A DNA stretch of 64,000 bases, from assembly GCA_022393335.1 (NCBI GenBank), contig JAJEKB010020870.1, positions 1-64,000 on the forward strand. The letters are read 5' to 3'. Each line of letters begins with the position of its first letter. The stretch's first letter is position 1. Of this stretch, positions 10,894-20,918 are shown piece after piece. The notes under the pieces were generated by a model, which was given only the letters and a program-made list of their open reading frames with translations, did not search any database and was not told the origin of the DNA. This stretch comes from Macrotrachela quadricornifera. Lineage: Eukaryota > Rotifera > Eurotatoria > Philodinida > Philodinidae. A program made the position numbers and the translations under genes.

Positions 10894-11895
10894 TTAGTCA
10901 TTATGGCAAAGCCGTGGAAACATGGTGTATGTTTGTTGTGCAACATCACCACATGGTCGATTATAGTTAGAATTGAAAATAAGTTTACATTCATTTTCTG
11001 ATTTAAGACAAATAAAACAAAATTTATGGCCACATTTGCACGTATGATACTTGCATTTTTGATCATATGAACCACATTGAAAACATTTTGGACAGCATCG
11101 TCGATTTGGTACTTTCACTTGTCTATTGTATTCCAGTCTAACTAATTGATACGAAATTTTTGTTTCCCAAAAACAATTTACATTACATGTATACTTTTCA
11201 TTACGCATGTGTTTTACTTCTTCATCCCAATCAGCATTACAAAAGAAGCATAACCATCGTTGACAATTATTACATTTTTGTTTTGAATGCATTGTACTAT
11301 TAATAGAAAATGCACCACATGTACATATTTGAAAATCTATATTTCGTGCCATTAGTGTTGTTTCATCTAATTGGACAAGTGATTGAATAAATTGTGGACT
11401 AATAAAAACTTTTTCTGGTGATATTGTTTGATTACAAGTGAGACATTTGATTTTATAATCATTATGAAGAAAGTAATTTGGAAAACATTCTTTACAAATA
11501 ATTGAACTGCAACAAACTTTAATGCATTTCTTTTCTTCTGTACAAATCATACATTCTGAATTTGTTCGTTGTGTTGGAATTTTACGTAATTCGTCTTGAA
11601 GATCAACTAGAATAGTAGCCTTATGTGTGTCGATATCGACAAAACCGGAACCACCATCCATTCGTTGACACACATAAATAACTGTATTATTTTTAATAGA
11701 TTTTTTTAATTCATCAAATTTAACAGGATCATTATCTTGTATTTCTTGTCCGTTAACAATAAGTCGAAAATTGCTAGAACCAAATTTTTTTTCAACTTCT
11801 TTTTTAATATCATCAACAGTGAAATCATCTTTGAGTTGTACAGGATGTTTACTACCTTTCATGGTTGAAAATAAAACATTGATAATTCGCGACAT
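10894..11895 (-). CDS. UBL-RING-IBR-RING (RBR) E3 ubiquitin ligase, parkin-like layout
   Basis: Single-exon gene, 333 residues. Residues 1-80 are a ubiquitin-like fold ending IYVCQRMDGG. RING1 begins SECMICTEEKKC and continues through CKECF and CLTC. The IBR region carries CTCGAF, CNNCQRWLCFFC and DWDEEVKH. RING2 reads CCPKCFQCGSYDQKC, then KYHTCKCGHKFCFIC; the Cys about 282 aligns with the catalytic cysteine of RBR ligases, which accepts ubiquitin from the E2 as a thioester. Parkin is longer and has extra domains, so this is a compact relative, not a clear orthologue. It heads the block of co-directional USP genes. An acceptor-like TTTCTTTTATAG lies 15 nt before the ATG. A 998-bp palindromic element ends about 70 bp upstream, so it may supply or disturb the promoter. 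Confidence 0.85.
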   Translation of the reverse strand: MSRIINVLFSTMKGSKHPVQLKDDFTVDDIKKEVEKKFGSSNFRLIVNGQEIQDNDPVKFDELKKSIKNNTVIYVCQRMDGGSGFVDIDTHKATILVDLQDELRKIPTQRTNSECMICTEEKKCIKVCCSSIICKECFPNYFLHNDYKIKCLTCNQTISPEKVFISPQFIQSLVQLDETTLMARNIDFQICTCGAFSINSTMHSKQKCNNCQRWLCFFCNADWDEEVKHMRNEKYTCNVNCFWETKISYQLVRLEYNRQVKVPNRRCCPKCFQCGSYDQKCKYHTCKCGHKFCFICLKSENECKLIFNSNYNRPCGDVAQQTYTMFPRLCHND

Positions 11896-11961
11896 AGTTT
11901 TTAATTGAATCTATAAAAGAAAAAGTAATAGCTTTCAGCAGTGAGTAAAGGAAGTGGTGCA

Positions 11962-12963
11962 TATACCCCCCCGCGAGATTTCTTTCCTTTCAGTTATTTT
12001 TTTGTAGAGACTCATGTGGAGATACAAGATCAACAAACCAGAACGTGGACTTTTTTAGTCTTAGGAAAAAAATCAATATTTTAGGAGAAGGATCATCATC
12101 AATGGGTATTTATTCCCTTATTATGTCAAGACCTATATCTTATCCATAGTTGCATGAATAATAACCAAATTTTTACTATATATACAACTAAATGTTCTCT
12201 ACAAAATAAAATTAAAATCATCTTATTCAATGACTATCCTGACGACCACTGCCTATCATAAAAAATTCTCTTTTTAACACTTGTTTTTCAACGTACGACA
12301 GACATTGTTTAATCTATAACTTCAGAAAGACTTGCAGCTAAAAAGTGAACCTTTCACCACAAATGCAACTTTATAAAATCTATCAAATAAAAAAAGAATA
12401 GCAAAAAAACTATGTCAATCTTTATTAGTAGGATTCAAACTTCTGAAGAGGCAGAGTTTAAGAGGCAAAACATATCAGAAAACAGCTAGTTTTTTAAGAT
12501 TTTCGTTGTCAAAAGTTGCTTTTTGTGAAAAATAAACATCATATTCAGAATCAGCATGTCAAAATACACCAAAAACTTTAATTTTTAACGCGAAATATTT
12601 TCCATCAAAATTTCGTCCCGTAGGGAGGTACAGGTAAAAATTATCAAGTAAAAACGCTGAGGGGGAGTAGGGGAAAAATTTTAATGGAAATGTTTCACGC
12701 TAAAAAATAAAGTTTATGGTAGATTTTAGCACGCTGATTCTGAATATCGTGTTTATATCCCATCAAAAGCAATTTTCAATAACTAAAACATCAAAATATT
12801 AACTGTTTTTGTGGTATTTTATATGGAAATTCATTCTTTCTTAAAATATCAGTTTTTTTGCTAACAGTAAAAAAGTCCACGTTCTGGTTTAATGATCTTG
12901 TATCTTCACATGAGTCTCTACAAAAAAATAACTGAAAGGAAAGAAATCTCGCGGGGGGGTATA
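11962..12963. mobile_element. Palindromic TA-target MITE (998 bp) with nested inverted repeats
   Basis: Terminal inverted repeats of about 120 bp start TACCCCCCCGCGAGATTTC and are nearly identical at both ends (11964-12085 and about 12845-12961). The dinucleotide TA flanks each end (11962-11963 and 12962-12963), as with Tc1/mariner-type insertion. A second pair of about 70-bp arms (about 12540-12610 and 12680-12753) lies inside, so the whole unit could fold into stacked hairpins. No coding frame is supported. Confidence 0.82.
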
Positions 12964-13588
12964 GACCATGGGAAAAGCACCAGTTCCTTTCAAAAAAAAA
13001 TTTCCCTCTTAAAAATGCATATTTCGGAAATTACGTCAAAATCAAATACTATTTTCAAAAAATACCGTAATTACTGTCACAATATTAAAAAAAACAATAT
13101 AATTACAACAAAGAATTGTCTAGGACATTTTGGAAATCATCTGCACATAAGAAAAAAAAATTTCGTAGAAATTTCAGTAATTAGTCAGGCTATATAACGA
13201 AAATTACTAGATAATTTTCGTAAATACTAACTATATAGAATGAAATTTCTCGATAATTACCAAAATATTAAACACATGCAGAAGAACTAACGGCAACATT
13301 TCTGAAACTAATAAGTAGCCGCGAAAAACTTTCAACGGAAACTTCTCAAAAATTTCAATAATTACAAGGAAATTTCTATAAATTCCAACATTTCATAATA
13401 TTCATATAATCAGATTTATAATCAATTAGAGAATCCTACCGTCAAAAGGTTGAAGAATTTATAGAAATTTCTGTCTAAGGTTTTTGCGACAACTTGTTAA
13501 TTTCAGAAATGTTGTTGTAATTTCTTCTGCATGTGTTTATTTTTTCAGTAATTATCGAGAAATTTCATTTCAGATAGTTTGTGTGATA
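12964..13588. repeat. Inverted-repeat-rich spacer with a foldback unit
   Basis: About 13225-13320 and 13487-13590 form diverged inverted arms sharing GAAATTTCTCGATAATTA and ACACATGCAGAAGAA, a foldback of about 360 bp. A separate segment at about 13121-13190 (AACATTTTGGAAAT-like, then TAATTAGTCA) matches the reverse complement of about 15180-15245. No gene is seen. Confidence 0.6.
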
Positions 13589-14785
13589 TGGTGTCCTTTG
13601 AGCGAAAAACCGATGAGCGAACGTCTTTTTAGCGAAAAAATATCAGCGAAAAACAAAATAGCGAAACCATATTTCAGCGAAAATGCATATAAGCGAGAAG
13701 CAAATTCGCGAAAGATAAAGTAGCGAAAAAACAGATTAGCGAAAAATAAATTAGCGAAAACCAATATCGCGAAAGTTGTTTCAGCGAATTTTTTTCGAGT
13801 GAATTTCGACTATTTATCAGTAACAGCGATTCAGAGTACTGGCTGTGTACAAGTCGTAACTCTCGTCCGTTAAATCAAATGATTCACGACTATATTTTAT
13901 TATTTTCCTATTCTGGTATTATTTTAAATTACTGATCTGTTATTCTATTCTATTCTTTTTTTCTTGGTAAATATTCTTATACACATAATACTCATTCACC
14001 AGTGTTATGGTCTTCACCTACGGTTAAATCATATTGTTATTACCCGTATTTTCACTTATGCATATACTATCAGTTTATTCCTAAGAAAACTTCATCCACA
14101 CTCAACAAAAACATGTCAGCTATTTATATCAAAGATTCCTCATGAGAGGAATATTCCTATAAGTCAATATCTCTCCTTCGGAAAAACCTCGATATAATGA
14201 TAATCGAAAAAAACGGAAAGAGACGATAGCGAAATACCGTACAGAATAAAAGAAAGAAATAGATATAAATAACACCCTCATCCTCACTCTCACCCTTACT
14301 CTCATCCTCACCTTACCCACACCCTTATCCTCATTCCTCATCGACCGTGGCAAATCTGGTGATGGATTAGCTGCACTCGTTGCTCAAAGTGGAAAAAAAT
14401 CTACCTAAATGTTTCTCTTTAATTTAATTTTTCTACGTTTAATTTCATATCATTTTATATTTATATATCTTAAATTTGCTGCTTAAATAAAGTTCAACGT
14501 AATCTTTACTTAGTTCGAAGTCAAAATTTTCGCCATTTTATGTTTTGCTATCTTGCTTTTCGCAATTCGCGTAAAAGTATTTTCGCTATCAAATTTTTTC
14601 GCTGAAGATTACTTTCGCTAATGACATGTTTCGCTGAATTTGACTTTCGCGACATTTACATTTCGCTATAATAATTTTCGCTAAACAGTTTTCTCGCGAA
14701 AAAAATTTTCGCTGATTTTTTTTTTCGCTCCTTTGTTTTCGCTGAAAAGTTTCGCTATTTTTGCTTTCGCTGAATGATCACCATA
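13587..14785. mobile_element. Non-autonomous element with AGCGAAA-array inverted ends
   Basis: Ends are TGGTGTCCTTTGAGCGAAA on the left and TGGTGATCATTCAGCGAAA (reverse complement) on the right, at 13589 and 14783, each flanked by TA. The first about 215 bp and last about 250 bp hold roughly a dozen copies each of AGCGAAA (TTTCGCT on the right), separated by 5-15 variable bases. The interior (about 13810-14520) has a C/T-rich CTCATCCTCACC-like tract at 14277-14340 but no supported coding frame. The TA flanks suggest Tc1/mariner-type mobilisation; the superfamily is uncertain. Confidence 0.72.
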
Positions 14786-15380
14786 CCGTTGGTGTTCACA
14801 GAAATTATTTAATAATTTGTTAGATGTCTAACTCTAGATCGTCGAAATGAGATGGATGTAGTCGTATATCGCTTTTGCTTATTCATGAAAAGTCGCATGC
14901 TATATATAGACAAGAAGATCACACATCTCTAGGAATTTTCCATCAGATGATGGTGGACAGATCGCGTCGAATATAATACGTATGAGAAGATGATACATAT
15001 AGGACGAAAGAAAAAGACTACATATATGTAATGGACAGGAAAGGAAAAATCCATATATGTAATATACACAAAAGAAGAGAAGAGAACGAAAGGAAAACAT
15101 CTCCATAGACAAGAAATGCAGATGAGCTACATCTGAAGAGGTGTCTGTATCATTTCCTAACAAAATTTCGTTGTGTAGTATGACTAATTATTGAAATTTC
15201 CACAAAATTTGTTTTCTTATATGCAGATAATTTTGGAAATTTGCTTTGGTGTTGCATGAAAATTTGGGGAAATTTCTTTCTAATTTGATAGTAATTATTA
15301 AAATTTCCGTAATTACGCACGTTTGCCATAAAATGCTGTTTGTGAAAATCTGAATATATCTCACAGCTTTATGTTTATTT
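14786..15380. other. Spacer with the right arm of a long-range inverted repeat
   Basis: About 15180-15245 is the inverted partner of about 13121-13190, so the AGCGAAA element may have inserted into an older inverted-repeat element. No coding sequence or RNA gene is recognised in the rest. Confidence 0.4.
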
Positions 15381-15620
15381 TTAATCCTAGTACTACCAAC
15401 CAGGGTCCAAATGGGCCCTGCTGTCAAGAAATAAGAAAATGGGATGAAAATGCTTTTCACGAATCCAAATATGAGATATGCTGTAAGTGTTCTACACACT
15501 CGGTTCTAGAGTACTCATAACATATCTCATACTTGGATTTGTGAAAAACATTTTCATTATATTTTCTTATTTCTTGGGAACAGGGTTTATTTGGACCCTA
15601 CTTGGCGGTACCAGGGTTAA
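15381..15620. mobile_element. piggyBac-like MITE with TTAA target site
   Basis: A 232-bp element (15385-15616) flanked on both sides by TTAA. Arms of about 95 bp pair as inverted repeats: left begins TCCTAGTACTACCAACCAGG, right (reverse complement) CCCTGGTACCGCCAAGTAGG, both continuing into GGTCCAAAT. A TTAA target and CCC-type ends are typical of piggyBac elements. There is no coding capacity. Confidence 0.8.
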
Positions 15621-16076
15621 TAACAAATAATAATGTGAAATTTAGAATAACAATATATAAAATAAGTTTATCTATGAAGTATACTGACTTAATATGGAAT
15701 TGTCATGTAGCACTATAAACAACAATAGATGATATGTATAACTACACATATTGAAGGCCGCTATATATATATAATATTTCATTCTCAGTTGGAATTTTTC
15801 ATTCTCTGATGACCTCACTATTATATTGGTTTTTTCCCACTTTTAAGTAAAAAACAAATTCAAGTGGTTTCTTTCTTCTCTGTCTCCTGAATAAATGAAA
15901 AATGTTTATTACTTTCAGTATTTTGTTTTAATGTAGGAAAAAGAAGTTGTAATTTAGTTTTCTTGTTGATATCATCGCTTTTCTTTTTGTGTAGTCAAGT
16001 TAATAAAAATAAAAATATGTCTACTATGTGAAACAAAGTTATAATATCAGAATATCATCATTCATAATTTGGAATA
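15621..16076. other. Intergenic, nothing recognised
   Basis: AT-rich sequence between two MITEs, without a supported gene or clear repeat structure. Confidence 0.4.
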
Positions 16077-16294
16077 TACACTCCCAGACAAATGCCGTCC
16101 CCCCCCCCCCACCTCTTATTTCTATACTCTCATACTTAACAACAAATCTATTATCAAATATAGATATGATATGAGAGTTTTATTTGAGTATGGTATTAAA
16201 CTCTCATGTCATATCTCTATTTGGTAATAAATTTGATGTGAAGTATGAGAGTATAGAAACAAGAGGGGGGGGAAGACTTTTATCCAGGGATGTA
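16077..16294. mobile_element. Mariner-type MITE (214 bp)
   Basis: Ends CACTCCCAGACAAATG and (reverse complement) CATCCCTGGATAAAAG at 16079 and 16292, each flanked by TA. Arms of about 95 bp share TTTCTATACTCTCATACTT and pair through most of the element. A run of C/G lies close to each end. It is non-coding. Confidence 0.78.
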
Positions 16295-17158
16295 AACTAT
16301 AAGAGAAAATGAGATATCTTTATGAAGAAGTGATACCCCATATTTTCGTTTTCATTGAAGTTATCTTAATAATAATTCATAGTTTATAGAAAGTATTGCT
16401 TGTCTTTTAATTAGGAAAGCGACACTTAGTCACAATGTAGAATTAATCGTATGTTTCACAGAACTATGGTTGTATTTCACCTTCCACAAATCTTAATATA
16501 CATACATCCGATTTAATTAAGTACAGCACAGCGTGAGGATGAGAATGTCATGTCAAAAATGAAGATATACTTCATGAAATTGATAGATTGATGATCTCGC
16601 TAATAAACGACAATTTGATTGCTGACATTCGAGCTCTTAAATTTATTGAAATGTTACAAAGAATTAATGCTTATATTCATTGTGAAGTAGTGAAAAATGC
16701 AAAAGATAAAAGTTTTAAATTAAGGAAAAATTATACGGATTACAAAAATTTTTTAAAGTACCAATTAATTATCCCCATATGACTTTTTATCTAAAATTAG
16801 TGGAGTTTACTAAACATCCGTATTTATTCTCATATCTGATATTATTTCTCCTTGATTAGATCGTCAGCTATTTTTGAATTTCTTTATAATAAAAATTCTT
16901 TGCAACTTTATACTTTTAATATCATGACCAATTATTGTAGATCATTTTGAATTTCTTTTATGTATTGTTTAATTAAAATAGCAGAAAATTTAATATTAAT
17001 TTATTTTTATCTGTCTTATATTGAACATTTTTGGTTAATTGAAATCATGTTTAGAAATATTTTTCAATGAAAACTATGTTTGAAAATACTAGAGAAAAAA
17101 GAATACTCTTTAAACATGCCTTCTTCTAAATGTTGTAAAATATAACATCAATAATAAA
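16295..17158. other. Intergenic, nothing recognised
   Basis: AT-rich spacer of about 860 bp. A short open frame near 16588-16782 has no recognisable family and is not annotated as a gene. Confidence 0.4.
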
Positions 17159-17810
17159 TATGAAGGATGTCCCAGAAGTTCTGAAACGATTTTAAAATTT
17201 TATCGTTCTTGTGTTCACCAAAAAAAACTCGTTGAAATTTAGATAGATTATTGTACACAATTAGTATACTGCATAACTACAAAGTTTCAACTCTATAACT
17301 TGTACTATGGGTAAGAATCAGTAACAACATTGCCATGTACTATTTTTAAAATTTTCTTGGTCATTCTCTCGATGTACCAAAACGTTTGCAACATATTTTT
17401 TATCTTGCAATAACTTGGGGTAAGTAGATGATAAGATCTTAAATTTTTTCTTTTAAATGTGCCATAAAAAGCTCTACAAAAGTTGTAGTACCTAATTTCT
17501 GTTAGCCTGTGTAATGATTTCTAGTAAACTACAAATGAAAAATTCTCACAATACACCACATATATTGTGCATAATAAATAAACATTTGAAAGAGTCTTTT
17601 GTCATCCAATAAGAATATGTTTATACAGCGTTTGTAGAGCTTTTAATAGCGTATCTTTTGAAATAAGAATCAAGATAGACCTGAAACTTTGTAGTTATAT
17701 AGCATCACCTTTATACAATAATTTATGTAAGCTTCAAAGAGTTTGCTTTTGGTGAACGCAAGAACGATGAATTTTAAAATCATCTCAGAACCTCTCAAAC
17801 AGCTTTTATA
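17159..17810. mobile_element. TA-flanked MITE (about 650 bp)
   Basis: Inverted arms of about 130-140 bp (17161-17300 and about 17670-17808) share GATTTTAAAATT, ATCGTTCTTG, GTTCACCAAAA and ATAACTACAAAGTTTCA. Both ends are flanked by TA (17159-17160, 17809-17810). There is no coding frame. It abuts the mariner remnant at 17830. Confidence 0.72.
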
Positions 17811-17827
17811 CAAGAGAAAATATTCTA

Positions 17828-18959
17828 TAGAGTGTTCCAAAAATCCGCTAGAAAAGTATACGTTAATATTTCTTATACAACACAAGCAATTAAATTGCTT
17901 TTTTTCATAAAATGATAGTATATTCTTTTAAGTTTTATTTCATATAATTTGTTTTACAACAACTACTGAAAATGATCGCCATCACTCTCAATACCTAAAT
18001 ACCTCTTTTTCACAATATTCATAAAAACATTACACAAAGTTTCTTTAGAAATTGATTTGGTTTCTTTGTTGATTCTTTTTGTACTTCAATCAGATCTTTT
18101 ATAGGAGTTTTGTAAATAACGCTTTTAAGTGATCCCATAATAAAAAATCGAGAGACATCAAATCTGATGAGTGTGTAGCCCATCGAATTGGGCCATTTCT
18201 TTCAATTCACCTGTGAGAAAACTAATAATCCAAATATTGTCATATATCTATGACGAAATAGGGAAGAGTTTCGTCTTGTTAAAAAACAATCGAATGAGCC
18301 TTGCGTAATTTCTGGACGAAAGAAGCTCTGCAACATTGATAAATAATTTTTTTCATCAGCAGTATCATCTCCGAAGAAAAATGGTCTGATCAATTTCATA
18401 ACTGTTTCAATAGTTGCGTTTATTGACTAATCCATGTAAATAAAAAGTATCTTCATCGGAAAAAGAAATATTTTCTTGAATGGTTTTGTTAAGTAACATC
18501 GGTATCAATGTTTTACAGATGTAAATTCTATCTTGTAAATCTTTTTCATAAAGTTATTGGACGAATTACACCTTGAACGATTTTAATAAAAGATATTCTC
18601 TCATTATTCTCTGTGCTGCTGTCATTCATCTTGAATGACATCATGGACTTTGTCGATTTTCTACTCTACCAGTTACACAAAAACGATCAAATGTAGTTTT
18701 AATGCAAACTTCAAGTGGTATATTTTTACTAAACTCAACCTGCAATTTTCGTCTAACAATTACAGATGACTCAAATTTGGCCATTAATAGAACTATTTTT
18801 ATTCTAAGGTTGGTAGGTACTGACATTTGTCTGAAAGTAAATAAAACAAAACTTAAAAGATTACATTATCATTTTATAAAAAAAAAGCAATTTAATTGCT
18901 TGTGTTTTATAAGTGATATTAGCGTAAACTTTCATAACGGATTTTTAAAACGTTCTGTA
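17828..18959 (-). mobile_element. Decayed mariner-family transposon
   Basis: TA-flanked ends at about 17830 and 18957, with inverted arms of about 90 bp sharing AAAAATCCG and ACACAAGCAATTAAATTGCT. The interior carries a broken transposase on the minus strand (separate entry). A length near 1.13 kb suits a mariner copy slightly shortened by deletions. Confidence 0.78.
17990..18826 (-). pseudogene. Mariner transposase pseudogene
   Basis: Three diverged blocks lie in the expected order on the minus strand. 18641-18826 gives a helix-turn-helix-like N-terminus ending in TGRVENRQSP. 18202-18399 gives a catalytic-region block (NYLSMLQSFF, RHRYMTIFG). About 18070-18190 gives WATHSSDLMSLDFLLWDHLK, a damaged form of the family's SPDL.PLDFFLWG.LK motif. 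Frameshifts separate the blocks, and stops follow the last one. It cannot make a working enzyme. Confidence 0.72.
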
Positions 18960-19232
18960 TATTTGTACTTGATCAATGAATGCGTTATTACTGCTAAAAA
19001 AATGGTTGAAACCCCATAAATTAGCGACCACTGCCGTTTGTTTATAAAAAGATAATATGGAATTGGTTGTGCTGCCATGAAGTTATTTTTTTGTTTTGTG
19101 TTCTTCGAATAATGTTAACATCCATTTATAGGTGAACTTGTTGTCGTTGTCGACCACAAATAAACAGAAAAAAACGAATACGAAAGATTCTATTAAGGAA
19201 AAACTATACCTAGTGATTTATTTTAGATTGAT

Positions 19233-20473
19233 ATGGGTGGTCCAACCGGTATACCGCAAAAACCATCAGCAACTACAAAAGATGTATTACTCGATTTTCT
19301 TGCTGGTGGAACAGGTTTGTTTTTCTTCTATACAAATAAATAAAATATATTCTTATTTTATATTTTTATTTTAGCTGTATGTATATCTATTTATATATTT
19401 ATTTATTCATATAATAATTAATATTATAGGGAGCTATATCAAAAACAGCTGTTGCACCACTTGAACGTGTAAAACTTCTTCTTCAAACTCAAGATGTAAA
19501 TCAAAAAATTTCTCAAGGAACAAAATATAAAGGATTTGGTGATTGTTTTATTCGATGTATTCGAGAAGAAGGAGCTATGTCACTCTGGCGTGGTAATTGG
19601 GCTAATGTTTTACGTTATTTTCCAACAGTAAATTATTTATAAAACATACAAAAAAAAGGAAATTTCTTAAATCTTTTTCTTTTATATTTAGCAAGCATTA
19701 AATTTTGCTTTTAAAGAACGTTATCAACGAATGTTTGCTAATTATAATCCAGTTTTAAATCCATATAAATTTTTTGTTGGTAATTTATTTGCTGGTGGTA
19801 TGGCTGGTGCAACTGGATTATTATTTGTTTATCCACTTGATTTTGCTCGTACACGTCTTGGTGTTGATATTGGAAAATCAGCTAATGAACGACAATTTAA
19901 AGGCATGAATGATTGTCTTGCTAAAATTTATAAAGCTGATGGCATTCAAGGTAAAAATATTGATTTTGTTTTATTAAGAAAAATTTAATAAAAATTTTAG
20001 GTCTTTATCGTGGTTTTGCTATTAGTGTTGCTGGTATATTTGTTTATCGTGCATTTTATTTTGGTGGTTATGATGCCGGAAAAAAATTTATGTTTGGAGA
20101 TAATCCAAATCCAAGTATTTTATATCGTTTTCTTTTTGCACAATTTATTACATCATCATCAGAATTTCTTGCTTATCCACTTGATACAATTCGACGGTAT
20201 AGTTTTTTATTTATAAAATTTAAATTTAAATTAAAAAATTCGTTTTTATTATTTTTTAGTCGTTTAATGATGCAAAGTGGTCGTGGAGATGTTATTTATA
20301 GAGGAACACTTGATTGTGCACGAAAAATTGCTGTTACTGAAGGATTAACGGCTTTTTTTAAAGGCAATTTATCAAATATGTATCGTAGTGTTGGTTCATC
20401 ACTTGTCCTTGTACTTTATGATGAATTTAAACGTTATTTAGTCCTTACTGGACAATCATCCTATGCTAAATGA
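19233..20473 (+). CDS. Mitochondrial ADP/ATP carrier (adenine nucleotide translocase)
   Basis: The spliced product has 316 residues with three mitochondrial-carrier repeats. Signatures include [41 protein letters not shown] and the nucleotide-carrier motif RRRLMM (usually RRRMMM). It exchanges cytosolic ADP for matrix ATP across the inner membrane. Exons: 19233-19314, a 2-nt exon 19375-19376, 19430-19627, 19692-19950, 20001-20196 and 20260-20473; introns are 50-64 bp. The first junction needs the CT dinucleotide at 19375-19376 as its own exon to keep frame and restore the family's LAGG...AISKT spacing. A shorter alternative uses the AG at 19432-19433 and loses two residues. TTTATTTTAG lies 6 nt before the ATG. 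Confidence 0.93.
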
Positions 20474-20918
20474 TTTATTTTCTATTAGAGAAAAAAAGAA
20501 AAGAAAAGAGTGGTGCTCTAGATCTAGTTATTCTTATTTTTTTTTCTTGTCATATCCACTTGCTCTTGATTTGAATGATCCATGTCCTTATTTTTTTTCT
20601 TCTCTCAATTATCCTGATATATCTTTTTTTTTGTATAATAGTTATTATTTGAACCAAAGATAACATCATGAAAAACATTTATTTGTCTCATTTTGTGTCC
20701 TATCCATTTATAGTCTATTAATAAAAATTCTTAAAATATGAAATAATTCGATTTTATTTTGCATTAAAGCAAAAAACGTTTTTGTTTTTTTTTTTGTTAC
20801 AATTGCATCACATAATCAATATATAGAAAAGAAAAAACAAGTAATTATAAAGAAAAAAACAAAAAAAAACAATTGAAATTAGTTTTACTGTACTTTCAAA
20901 AAGGTAATATTTGTAAGA
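20474..20918. other. 3' flanks of two convergent genes
   Basis: AT-rich sequence with several A/T runs, holding the 3' UTRs of the carrier (+) and the DnaJ gene (-). No other feature is seen. Confidence 0.5.

Noticed and set aside
13484..13764. Short ORFs across the AGCGAAA array
   Set aside because: Arg/Lys/Ala-Glu or Phe-rich translations of the repeat motif; they cross the element border and have no coding support.
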